Of a stretch of 64,000 nt of DNA, positions 37,340-45,906 are shown in pieces. Made by a program: the position numbers and the translations under genes. Under the pieces are notes generated by a model. It saw only the letters and a list, made by a program, of their open reading frames with translations, was not told where the DNA came from and made no database searches. The stretch's first letter is position 1, and each line of letters starts with the position of its first letter. Source of the DNA: Bifidobacterium vansinderenii (GTDB lineage Bacteria; Actinomycetota; Actinomycetes; Actinomycetales; Bifidobacteriaceae); contig NZ_NEWD01000005.1 of the NCBI RefSeq assembly GCF_002234915.1, positions 1 to 64,000 on the forward strand, written 5' to 3'.

Positions 37340-38556
37340 TGCGCATCCTCCTGATTCGGGGTCTCGTTCTGGGTGTCCGAGGGCTGGTACGCGAGGTCCG
37401 GTGCGTACACGGCGGTGGCGAGCGCGGCGAGCACCTGCGCGGTCTGCGGTCCGAAGCTCATGATTTCGTAGTCGCTCATGTCCACCACCCGTCGGTGCTC
37501 GCCGGCGGGGGTCTCCTTGATTCCAGGCAGATCGAGCATGCCGTCCACGCCGCCGGCCGATTCCACGCCGAGCGTCATGGCGAGGATCACGTCTGGCGCG
37601 GCCTTGATCAGGGCTTCGGCGTTGGTCGGGGACATGCCGGCGAATCCGACCTCCTTGGCCACGTCCACGCCGCCGATCGACTGGATGAGCGAGTCTGCGC
37701 CCGAGCCTTCGCCGAACCAGTAGTAGATCGACGTGCCGCGCACGTAGAGGAACACGATGCGTGGTCTGCGATCGGTGTCCTTGGGTACGAATCGTTCGTT
37801 GATTGCCTCGATGGTCTGGTCGATTTCGCTGTTCGTGCGTTCGACGAGTTGTTTGCCGAGTTCGCTCACGCCGAGCGCGTCGGCCACGGCCTGGATCTGC
37901 GTGCCGACGCCCTTGACGCCCTGATCGCTGACGAGCGGGATGAACACGACGGGGACGCCGGACTGGCGCAGCTGCAGCTGCACGTCGTACGGTCCGATGC
38001 TCGTGTCGGTGATGATGACGGTGGGCGACAACGCCATGATCGCCTCGGCGTTGAGATCCATGCCGTTGGCGGTCACCTTGGGCAGCTTGTCCATGCCGGA
38101 CGAGCCGGTGGCGGTGTCGCGGCCGACGAGGTTGCAGCCAAAGCCGAGCGCGTAGACCGCGGCGGCGAGACCGCCGTTCTGGTTGAGCGCGAGGATTCGC
38201 GTGGTGTCGGTGACGGTCTGTTCAGGGCCGTCGGCACTGGTGACGGTGACGGGTAGCGTCTGCCGTTCGAAGGGCGCGTTGCTGACGGGGATGATCTGAT
38301 CCGACCTGGTGTACGCGGTGGTCGGTCCTTCGATGGTGCGGGGGTTGCTGAGTTTTGCCGCGGTGACGTCGGGCAGTTCCGGCGGGTTCGGTTCGGTGGA
38401 TGCGTCCGGCACGGTGCATGAGTCGAGACTTGCCTCGCTGATGGTGCCGATGTTGGCGCAGCCCGCCACGGACAGCAGGCATGCGACTGCGATCACCGAC
38501 GCCAGCAGCGCACGGGCGCCACGGCGAAGATCGCGGCTCATATGTCCGATGTTCAT
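37336..38556 (-). CDS. hmuT: Haem/iron-type ABC substrate-binding lipoprotein
   Basis: A 406-residue lipoprotein. The signal peptide ends at the lipobox SVAGC, so Cys33 would be lipidated. The periplasmic-binding-fold (TroA/BtuF superfamily) body has ILALNQNGGLAAAVYALGFG near residue 120, VIITDTSIGPYDVQLQLRQSG near 180, and a C-terminal lobe ending near PQTAQVLAALATAVY. The GP-x-x-V-x-x-QLR-x-SG block is typical of haem-binding T components. GAGGAAGAGG precedes the start. Two repeat elements and a hairpin separate it from the large HtaA gene upstream. Confidence 0.9.
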   Translation of the reverse strand: MNIGHMSRDLRRGARALLASVIAVACLLSVAGCANIGTISEASLDSCTVPDASTEPNPPELPDVTAAKLSNPRTIEGPTTAYTRSDQIIPVSNAPFERQTLPVTVTSADGPEQTVTDTTRILALNQNGGLAAAVYALGFGCNLVGRDTATGSSGMDKLPKVTANGMDLNAEAIMALSPTVIITDTSIGPYDVQLQLRQSGVPVVFIPLVSDQGVKGVGTQIQAVADALGVSELGKQLVERTNSEIDQTIEAINERFVPKDTDRRPRIVFLYVRGTSIYYWFGEGSGADSLIQSIGGVDVAKEVGFAGMSPTNAEALIKAAPDVILAMTLGVESAGGVDGMLDLPGIKETPAGEHRRVVDMSDYEIMSFGPQTAQVLAALATAVYAPDLAYQPSDTQNETPNQEDAQ

Positions 38557-38593
38557 GGATTGGATTCCTCTTCCTCAGAGCATGCGTTTGTAG

Positions 38594-38704
38594 TGCTCCC
38601 TCCCTTGGAGGGGATGTCATAGCGACTGTCGTGACGGAATAGTTCGGACGTTCTCCCTCCAAGGGAGGGAGATGTCACGACGCCCGTCGTGACAGAGGGA
38701 GGGA
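38594..38704. repeat. Two-hairpin repeats, type b (one degenerate, one full)
   Basis: The full copy (38651-38704) reads TCTCCCTCC-AA-GGGAGGGAGA then GTCACGAC-GCC-GTCGTGAC then GAGGGAGGG. A degenerate copy lies at 38594-38637. The AGCACCTG/CAGGTGCT hairpin at 38709-38728 follows. Confidence 0.75.
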
Positions 38705-38731
38705 TCCAGCACCTGAAACCAGGTGCTCCTG

Positions 38732-38784
38732 CATCCCTCCCTCAGTCCGCCTGCGGCGGCCAGCTCCCTCCCATGGAGGGAGCA
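38732..38784. repeat. Two-hairpin repeat, type a
   Basis: ATCCCTCCCTCAGTCCGCC-TGC-GGCGG-CCAGCTCCCTCC-CATG-GAGGGAGC: close to copy 4 in ptsH/ptsI. It lies between the large HtaA gene and hmuT and could influence read-through. Confidence 0.8.
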
Positions 38785-38795
38785 CTGCCTAGGCG

Positions 38796-41700
38796 TCAGT
38801 CGCGGCTCATGCGGCGGCGAGCGGCGAGCGCGATGCCCGCGCCAGCGACGAGCACGACGGCGGCGCCGAACACGCCCAGCACGGCGGAGCCGGTCTTGCT
38901 CAGCGTGGCGGTCTTCTTGGCTGTGTTGTTGGTGTTCGCGCCGTTCGCGGCATTGGTGTTCGTCGAGGTGGACGAGCCCGTGCCGTTGTTCGCTGACGTG
39001 GATCCGGTCGAACCGGAGTTGCCGTTGGTGGTACCAGTCGATCCGTTGCCGTTGTCGGCAGAGCCGTTGCCGTTGCTATCGTTGTCGCCGTCGGTGTTCG
39101 GGGCGGCCACAGTCACCGGCATCGAGGCGGACACTGCGGTGTCGTCGATGGTGGCCTTAATGGTCACGGTCACAGCGCCGGACTTGAGTGCGGTCACGGT
39201 GGCCTTGTCGCCGGACTTGGCGGCAGTCACCTTGGCCACGGCGGCGTCGGAGGACTCCCATGCGACGGTCACGTCGTCGGTGTTCTCGCCGGCGATCACG
39301 GCGTTGACGGTCGCCTTGCCGTCCACGTCGAGCTTGAGCTCGGTGATGGCCTTGCCGTCGGCGTCGGCGAACGTCAGCTTCGGGGCGATCGGCGCGGGGG
39401 CCACGGCGGCGTCGGACTGTCCGGCGGCGCTGGTGCCCTTGGCGTTCTTGGCGGTCACGGACGCGGTGTATTCAGTGGCCGGATCCAGCTTGGAGAAGGC
39501 GTGCTGGAACGTGTTGGCGTCCACGTCGGCGGTCAGGGCGGAGGCCTTGACCTTGGCGGCGGAGGCGTCCTTCGGGGTGAGGGTCACGGTGTAGCCGGTG
39601 ATCGCGGAACCGCCGTTGTCCTCGGGCTTCTCCCAGCTGACGAGCAGCTCGTGGACGGCACCCTGCTTCACGGTCACGTTCTGCGGGGCGGACGGCTTGG
39701 TGGCCTCGGTGGGGGTCACGGCGGCGGAGGCGACGGACGGGGCCGACGTGCCGGCTTCGTTCTTCGCTACGACGGTTGCCGTGTAGGAGACGCCCTTGGC
39801 GGTCAGGCCGTCGAACGTGGCGGAGGTGGCGTCGGCGGCCACGTCACGCGTGATCGGGGCGCCGGTGGACGGGGTGAGGGTCACGGTGTAGCCGGTGATC
39901 GCGGAACCGCCGTCGGACGGCACCTTCCATTCCACCTTCACCGATCCGGCGGCCGGCACGGATGCGGTCGGCTTGGCCGGAGCGTCCGGAACCTGGGCCT
40001 GGGCCTTGAGCGCGATGGGCTTAGCGGTGTCGAGACGACGGTCGGTCAGCGACAGTCCGTGCGCGGCGGTGGTGCCCACCACGTAGTTCTTGCCGTACTG
40101 GAACGTGTCGGCGGGGATCGTCACGGTGGTGGTGAATTCGCCGTTCTTGATGTCGGCGGCCTTGATCCAGGCGGCCTTGACGAAGTCCTTGGCGCTGGAC
40201 GGGTTCTGTCCGGCGTTCCACACGTCGGTGTCGGCGACCACCACGTAGGCGCCGTAGAACGCGGCGCCGCCGGTGAAGCCGGTGCCCTTCACGGTGAAGG
40301 TGGTCTCCTTGGACGGGTCGATGTTGGTGGTCGGCGTCACGGTGATGGCCGGGGTGGAGGTCGGGTCGGCGTTCGGTGTCACGGCGTCGGAGGACGGGGA
40401 TGCGGCCGACGTGCCGACCTCGTTCTTGGCGACCACGCTGGCGGTGTACGACACGGCCGGCGCGGTGAGCTTACCGAATGTGGCGGAGGTGGCGTCGGCG
40501 GCCACGTCCTGCGTGATCTGATCACCGGTGGACGGGGTGAGGGTCACGGTGTAGCCGGTGATCGCGGAACCGCCGTCGGACGGTGCCTTCCACTCAACCT
40601 TCACCTGGTACGGGTCGGCCATGGTGCCGGCCACGGTCGCGGTCGGCTTGGCCGGTGCGGCGGGCGCGGTGGCCTCGGGTTCGGCGGCCTTGAGGGTCAG
40701 GGCCACGGCGTGGTCGAGGTTGCGGTTGGTCACGGACAGCATGTGCGCGGCGAACGTACCGACCACGTACTCCTTGTTCGGGTCGAGCGTGTTGGCGGGG
40801 ATGTCGAGCGTCTGGGTCCAGTTGCCGTTCTTGTCGAGGTTGGCGTAGCCGTCCTTCGGATCATTGGCGGGGCGCACCCACTTCTGGATGGCGAAGGCGC
40901 TCTGGTCGGTCGGGACCTTGCCCGGCTCCCACACGGACTTGTCGGCGATCACCACGTAGGTGCCGTAGGCGGCGCCGGAACCGGTGTATCCCTTACCGGT
41001 CACGGTGATCTGCTGGTCCTTGGTCGGGTCGATGACGGTCGGGTCGGCGGACAGCGTGCCGACGTTGCCCACCTTGCTCGGGTCCTCGGCGGTCTTGGTG
41101 GTGTAGGCCACGGTGATCGGAGTCGGGGCCTTGGCCTTGGCGTTAGCGTCGGAGGAGCCGCTGTTGTACCAGTAGGAGGCCTGACCGGTCTTGTCCTGGA
41201 AGGTCACGAAGTCCTGCGGCCAGGAGCCGCCGTCGGGGGCTTCGGTGGTCTTGATGGAATCGTATTCGGGGGTGACGGTGAAGCCGGTGTCGGTCACCTT
41301 CACGTTCTTCAGCTCGGCGATGGTCTGGTTTTCGGCCACGGGCAGCTTGCTCCAGGTGCCGCCACTGCGGTCGGTTCCGTAGCCGGAAAGGTCGGCGGTG
41401 AGGGTGGCGGTGCCGTCGGCGTTCACCTTCAGCTCCGGGTCGGCGGCGAACCAGTAGGTCATGCCGCCGTAGAACGCCACGGTGAAGGAGCCCTTCCACG
41501 TGATGTCCGCGGTGTTGGAGGAGGCGTCGATGGTGCCGGTGCCCTTGCTGAAGTTCACGGTGGCGCCGGTGGAGGTTCCGCTGCCGCCCATATACGGCTG
41601 AGCCGCGGCGCCACTGGCGGTGAGGCACTTGGTGTCCCAGGTCGGGGTCACGGTCAGGTCGCCCTTAGCGTCGGGGTACGTGATGCTCACGTTGCCGTCC

Positions 41701-41975
41701 GTGGCCCGGAAGCCGGGCTTCGGATTGTCGGCGGTCCACGCGGTCATCGCCTTGCCCGTGTCGCCGGCCTCGCCGGCGGAGATGAAATTGCAGCCGCCGG
41801 CCCATGCGCCGCCGCTGGCGATCTTGCTCAGGCTCCAGCTCAGCGTGGCGTCGCTGGTGGTCTTGGCGGTCGCGTCGGCGGCGGACGCCACCGGTACGAT
41901 CAGTCCGGCGCCCATCGTGGCCGCTGCGACCACGGAGGCGAGCGCCGCGGCTCGTTTCCTGCTGTTGAAGAACAC
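38796..41975 (-). CDS. Large surface protein: HtaA-like domain, FN3 repeats, BIG2, sortase-like C-terminus
   Basis: About 1059 residues from GTG 41975 (AAAGGA 6 bases upstream; upstream in-frame codons extend the frame but do not give a signal peptide). Signal peptide 1 to about 33. HtaA-like domain about 40-290 (Cys62 and Cys117, FYGGMTYW at 168-175, GQASYWYNSG). Two beta-rich domains like that of the 33983-35284 protein at about 300-430 and 540-660. Three FN3 repeats, each with the sequence GGSAITGYTVTLTPS or similar. A BIG2-type domain near 850-940. A low-complexity stalk, then LSKTGS, a hydrophobic helix and RRRMSRD. LSKTG is a variant of the LPXTG sortase motif. Confidence 0.88.
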   Translation of the reverse strand: MFFNSRKRAAALASVVAAATMGAGLIVPVASAADATAKTTSDATLSWSLSKIASGGAWAGGCNFISAGEAGDTGKAMTAWTADNPKPGFRATDGNVSITYPDAKGDLTVTPTWDTKCLTASGAAAQPYMGGSGTSTGATVNFSKGTGTIDASSNTADITWKGSFTVAFYGGMTYWFAADPELKVNADGTATLTADLSGYGTDRSGGTWSKLPVAENQTIAELKNVKVTDTGFTVTPEYDSIKTTEAPDGGSWPQDFVTFQDKTGQASYWYNSGSSDANAKAKAPTPITVAYTTKTAEDPSKVGNVGTLSADPTVIDPTKDQQITVTGKGYTGSGAAYGTYVVIADKSVWEPGKVPTDQSAFAIQKWVRPANDPKDGYANLDKNGNWTQTLDIPANTLDPNKEYVVGTFAAHMLSVTNRNLDHAVALTLKAAEPEATAPAAPAKPTATVAGTMADPYQVKVEWKAPSDGGSAITGYTVTLTPSTGDQITQDVAADATSATFGKLTAPAVSYTASVVAKNEVGTSAASPSSDAVTPNADPTSTPAITVTPTTNIDPSKETTFTVKGTGFTGGAAFYGAYVVVADTDVWNAGQNPSSAKDFVKAAWIKAADIKNGEFTTTVTIPADTFQYGKNYVVGTTAAHGLSLTDRRLDTAKPIALKAQAQVPDAPAKPTASVPAAGSVKVEWKVPSDGGSAITGYTVTLTPSTGAPITRDVAADATSATFDGLTAKGVSYTATVVAKNEAGTSAPSVASAAVTPTEATKPSAPQNVTVKQGAVHELLVSWEKPEDNGGSAITGYTVTLTPKDASAAKVKASALTADVDANTFQHAFSKLDPATEYTASVTAKNAKGTSAAGQSDAAVAPAPIAPKLTFADADGKAITELKLDVDGKATVNAVIAGENTDDVTVAWESSDAAVAKVTAAKSGDKATVTALKSGAVTVTIKATIDDTAVSASMPVTVAAPNTDGDNDSNGNGSADNGNGSTGTTNGNSGSTGSTSANNGTGSSTSTNTNAANGANTNNTAKKTATLSKTGSAVLGVFGAAVVLVAGAGIALAARRRMSRD

Positions 41976-42785
41976 TGGTGTTCCTTTCTCATTCCCCAGT
42001 GCCCGCTTGCGAAGCGTCGGCATCGTCGCAATGGTGTCATTGCGACGACGTGCATCCGTCGTTTCCGGTCATGGATCGGTGATCCCCGACCGTCAGATAA
42101 GACCTGATGTCCGTCGTCCGATGATTGACATGAGACATTCGGAGCCACGCTTCCACGTCTGTGAAATCCACGAATCGTGGTCGCACGGCAGATCCGAGGT
42201 GTTCCATGTCGGGCGGGCATCGGCGTCAGCGCTCCGACAGGACGATCCCGGCATGCATCAACCATCGACCCGTCGTCGGCCGTCACCGACTTCGTGTTTT
42301 TTCGTTTCGGCCATCGGTTCGCGCCGTCGTGGGGCACGATCCGCTGGTCCAAGCGTCGGTTCAGTCGCCGGCTGGTGCCGTCGGCTCGGTCGACCGCGAT
42401 GATCATGACGATCCTGCGGGATATTCCAACACTGCATGTTCCACGACCGTCGCCTCGACTGCTCAATGTGTGTATGACAGGCGCGGTTCGTGAAGAACAC
42501 CCGCACGATACGACGAGAAAATTCCCATTCTCAAGTCTTGATTTTCTCAACGGGTTTCCGTAGTCACGCGCGCGATATCAAGAATCATTTCCAAAATCAA
42601 TACCTGTGACAAACCTCACATTCACAGCCTTCTCCGTCACTCGCCCGTCTGTCCGGTACACGCTTCGGGCTTCTCGCTAGCCAATCCCACCCTCATTCGT
42701 TCCCATTCCATCCGTATACTCTCATCCTTCGCCCATTCCGCCACTCATAATCTCCCTCGCATCGCATCCGTTCTCGATCGTTACG
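41976..42785. other. Intergenic region before the large HtaA gene
   Basis: About 800 bp with no convincing gene. It contains a perfect hairpin at 42024-42047 (CGTCGCAATG/CATTGCGACG, 4-base loop) in the leader of the HtaA gene, a candidate -10 TTATCT on the minus strand near 42098, the dyads GGATC-GGT-GATCC (42073-42085) and CCACGAATCGTGG (42168-42180). I found no obvious DtxR/IdeR-type or Fur-type box. Short frames here look like chance. Confidence 0.5.
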
Positions 42786-42993
42786 GCCTGTCTGCCACAT
42801 GCATGTGTCAAACAGGCACCGAAGCTCACTGTTCGGTGCTTATGTGACGCATGCATACGTCCCACAAACACCGAATCCCCCTCTTCGGGGCCTATTCGAC
42901 GCATACGTGCGGCAAATAGACCACTAACGCACAATTTCAATGCTTATCCGACGCACGCATGCAACGGATGAGCAACAAACACAACGGCTCGGC
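42786..42993. repeat. 52-bp dyad array C (4 units)
   Basis: Four units start at 42786, 42838, 42890 and 42942, exactly 52 bp apart with no gaps. Each has a 32-base hairpin (9-bp arms around a 14-base centre containing GCATGC-like or CGCATAC cores). Arms differ between units but remain largely complementary, as in GCTTATCCG/CGGATGAGC for unit 4. A 20-base second dyad follows (ACCGAA...TTCGGT in unit 1, ACCGAA...TTCGGG in unit 2). Dyad centres fall every 26 bp. It ends about 65 bp before the AbiEi/Vsr-like gene. Confidence 0.85.
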
Positions 42994-43057
42994 CACGTTC
43001 GACCACATTGTCCCCCAGCCCTTGCCACCCATCACCATATCGCCTTAGCGTTTGCAC

Positions 43058-44011
43058 ATGAGAACACATGCATCTACCGAACAGCTCCTCAACGAAGCCG
43101 AGCACGGGCAGCGCTGCGCCATCGGCACCACCGACTTGCAACGCAAAGCCCTCCGTCGGCGAACACAGGCAGCACTTTTGATTTCCCCGTACCGTAACCT
43201 CTATGCACGGGTCGAGTATTGGAACACTCTGACGCCAATACAACGACACCTGCACATCGCACGAGCACTGTCCCTCATGCACCCCAACTGGATATTCGCC
43301 GGACTCACCGCCGCATGCGCATACGATCTTGATCATTCCTACGCCCTCCATCACAGCATGATCATCTGCATCGCCAGCGCATATTCGCCGTCACCGCATC
43401 AATCCCGTCAGCTGAAGCGCATATACATGCGCAACGTCAATCACACACGAACGTCGTCAATCCCCGTCACCGATATCCATCGCACGCTCATCGATTGCGC
43501 GACGCTGTTCCCCTTCGCCGACGCGCTGCCGATGTTCGATTCCGCGGCGCGCAAGGGGGTGTCGATAGTGGGTCTTCCCGATCGTTGCCGCACGCTTGGC
43601 ATCGACAGCGCGAACGTCACGGCACTCTGCACGTACACGGATCCGTTGAGCGAGAACGGCGGTGAGTCGTTCGCCCGCGCGACGATCATCCAGCTGGGGT
43701 TCGTCGTGCCGCGACTGCAGAGACCGTTCGCGAATCCCGCGAATCCAAGCGCACCGCTGCGCGCGGATTTCACATGGGAGCTGCCCGGCGGCGTCATCAT
43801 CGTGGCGGAGTTCGACGGCATGGGCAAGTACGTGATGACCGACACGAAACGCAGCAGCATCCAGGCGAAGGTGCACGCCGAACGCGAGCGCGAGGATCAG
43901 CTGAAATCGCAGGGCGTGACCACGATCGTCCGGTTCGAGTTCGAGGATCTCACCCATCCGGAACGATTGGAACGCAAGCTGCTGCAGGCGGGCGTACCAA
44001 AGCGGCAATGA
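43058..44011 (+). CDS. AbiEi-like protein with C-terminal Vsr/DUF559-type nuclease-like fold
   Basis: A 317-residue soluble protein. The N-terminal half resembles AbiEi-type antitoxin/regulator proteins (YRNLYARVEYWNTL, then HPNWIFAGLTAACAYDL). The C-terminal part has ADFTWELPGGVIIVAEFDGMGKY, then EREDQLKSQGVTTIVRFEFEDL, matching the PD-(D/E)XK/Vsr-like DUF559 pattern with Asp, Glu and Lys in the expected places. No AbiEii toxin partner is next to it. It is bracketed by 52-bp dyad arrays C and B. The start at 43058 has no strong ribosome-binding site. Such genes are common and of unproven function in Bifidobacterium. Confidence 0.75.
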   Translation: MRTHASTEQLLNEAEHGQRCAIGTTDLQRKALRRRTQAALLISPYRNLYARVEYWNTLTPIQRHLHIARALSLMHPNWIFAGLTAACAYDLDHSYALHHSMIICIASAYSPSPHQSRQLKRIYMRNVNHTRTSSIPVTDIHRTLIDCATLFPFADALPMFDSAARKGVSIVGLPDRCRTLGIDSANVTALCTYTDPLSENGGESFARATIIQLGFVVPRLQRPFANPANPSAPLRADFTWELPGGVIIVAEFDGMGKYVMTDTKRSSIQAKVHAEREREDQLKSQGVTTIVRFEFEDLTHPERLERKLLQAGVPKRQ

Positions 44012-44107
44012 ACGTCACCTGAACCTCTCATGCGCTGCGCAAAGAGTGTCAATACCGGATCCCGTGCGCCAATCACGTTCGTATCCTCACGAAACACTCA
44101 GCATATG

Positions 44108-44367
44108 CGTACGATACATTTCCCGATCGCGACGGAACGTAACCGAAAGCACCGATCCCGTTACGTTCCGTGACCGACCAGCACCGTAACGTAATCGGAG
44201 GAAACGCTACGATTACGTTTGGTCAGTATCATGGTACGGAACGTAATCGAAACCTGCAGCATGATTACGTTCCGTTGCAGACCCGCAGCGGAACGTAATC
44301 CAAAGCCAATCCTTGATTACGATACGTTCGCGCATGGCAACGGAATCGACCGTTACTCATGATTACA
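44108..44367. repeat. 52-bp dyad array B (5 units)
   Basis: Five contiguous 52-bp units begin at 44108, 44160, 44212, 44264 and 44316. Each contains GATTACGTTCCGT (or a variant) and, 25 bp later, ACGGAACGTAATC. Exact copies are at 44264 (forward) and 44237 (reverse). The 12-base loop and 14-base spacer vary freely. Dyad centres fall every 26 bp. It lies after the AbiEi/Vsr-like gene and before the RNase H gene, with no coding frame. Confidence 0.9.
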
Positions 44368-44452
44368 CTCCCAACCGATGGACGAAAAGACCGCCCTCGT
44401 TCCATAACTCGATGAGCCCGTTTCGAGAATGGCAGACGGTAGGGTGGAACGC

Positions 44453-45715
44453 ATGACGATTACGGTTTCTACAGACGGCAGCGCGCTGGGCAATCCGAAT
44501 GGACCGATGGGATGGGCGTGGGCCGACCACGAGGCACATGCGGGCGGCCGACCCGGACACGAGCACGGCGGCGACTGCGATGCGGGCGGCGCCACGAACG
44601 GCACGAACCAGATCGGCGAGCTGTGCGCGGTGCTTGAGGCGTTGCGCGCGCACCCCGGCGAGGAGCCGCTGGTGATCGAGACGGATTCGCAGTACGCGAT
44701 CAACTGTTCCACTAAGTGGGTGCACGGCTGGAAGCGCAACGGCTGGAGGAATTCGCAGAAGAAGCCGGTGAAGAACGCGGCCGTGATCAAGGCGATCGAC
44801 GTGGAGATCTCCAAGCGTCCCGGTTCGGTGAAGTTCGTGTGGGTGAAGGGCCATGCGGGCAACGCCGGCAACGAGAAGGTGGACGAGTTGGCGCGCACGT
44901 ACGCGGAGGACTGCCGGTCCGGCGTACGCGACGGGTACCTGCCCCGCGAGGGTTGGGAGTCGCTGCTGGCGTCGGAGTATTCCAAGGGCACGGATGTGCC
45001 GGCCGACGCGCAGATGCTCATGGACGGGCAGATCACGGCGGCGGAGTACCACCTCGGTCACGGCGAGGATACCGGCGGCGTGACCGGTGGAGACGAATCC
45101 GGCGCAACGTCCGTCGGCGCGCGGTCCGCGACGACATCCGGGAAGACCAGGAAGACGATGTCCGATACCGATCGACGCAGTTCCGACGGGAAGACCGGCG
45201 AGCGCGAACGCGACGCGGATTCGCTGGCACAGCGTCTCGCCGGCAGAGAGGGAGTGCCGGAACTGGCCGACTTTTCGTCGGGTTCGTCGGCAACCGAGTC
45301 GAGTGCCACGGCAATGTCGACTGATTCGACGAATACGTCGAATGCCACGGTGAACGTCAGCATGGAAAGCGGACGGATCGGCGGGACGGACGACGGCACC
45401 GCTCACGCGGCGCGAGTCACTGCAACAACGGAAGCGACTTCGATGGCGACCACTCTGGGGGATAATTCCCACGACATGCGAACGATGACCGCCGTTCATC
45501 AGACGGCAGCGCCGACCCAGCAGCAGCCGCATCGCGCGACCGGTACTGGACTGCACGCGTCGGGCCGAGTGCGTATCACGCCGCCACCGTCGAGCAGTCC
45601 GTCGTTCTCCGGCGGCACGATCACGATCAGCGGCACAATCACGTTCACCGGCACCGTGGACGCCGACGGCTACATGCAGCTCGACGGCGACGTGACGATC
45701 ATGCCGCACCGCTGA
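44453..45715 (+). CDS. Ribonuclease HI with long C-terminal extension
   Basis: About 420 residues. The N-terminal 150 residues form RNase HI: the first Asp in STDGSALGNPNG, Glu in NQIGELCAVLEAL, Asp in VIETDSQYAIN, and the His-Asp region GHAGNAGNEKVDELA. Family members are about 150-160 residues, so the remaining 260 residues are extra. They include a Ser/Thr-rich low-complexity segment and a C-terminal beta-rich tail (GTITISGTITFTGTVDADGYMQ). It cleaves RNA in RNA-DNA hybrids. ATG 44453 is the likely start, as the frame then begins at the usual MTITVSTDG. Confidence 0.9.
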   Translation: MTITVSTDGSALGNPNGPMGWAWADHEAHAGGRPGHEHGGDCDAGGATNGTNQIGELCAVLEALRAHPGEEPLVIETDSQYAINCSTKWVHGWKRNGWRNSQKKPVKNAAVIKAIDVEISKRPGSVKFVWVKGHAGNAGNEKVDELARTYAEDCRSGVRDGYLPREGWESLLASEYSKGTDVPADAQMLMDGQITAAEYHLGHGEDTGGVTGGDESGATSVGARSATTSGKTRKTMSDTDRRSSDGKTGERERDADSLAQRLAGREGVPELADFSSGSSATESSATAMSTDSTNTSNATVNVSMESGRIGGTDDGTAHAARVTATTEATSMATTLGDNSHDMRTMTAVHQTAAPTQQQPHRATGTGLHASGRVRITPPPSSSPSFSGGTITISGTITFTGTVDADGYMQLDGDVTIMPHR

Positions 45716-45906
45716 GCCGGCATCCCCTCCGTCAGCCTCCGCCAACCACCGGAGTGCCAACCGCCGGCACTAACCGACGCCCCGACGTTCCGCCTATACC
45801 GTCCACGTCATCCCCCGAAATTCCACGCGGCCGCCTAGACTGGGCAGAGAACACATAGAACGTTCAAAACCGATCGCTCAGACGCACATATCGCGAAGGA
45901 GAAGAC

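Noticed and set aside
41976-42785. Iron-regulator (DtxR/Fur) boxes upstream of the haem locus
   Set aside because: No sequence close to the known consensus was found; the dyads present do not match.
43058-44011. Complete AbiE toxin-antitoxin system
   Set aside because: No AbiEii-type nucleotidyltransferase toxin lies next to the gene, and the C-terminus looks like a Vsr-type fold instead.
42786-44367. CRISPR array
   Set aside because: The repeats alternate in orientation and diverge between units, unit length is 52 bp with two dyads, and no cas gene is in the window.
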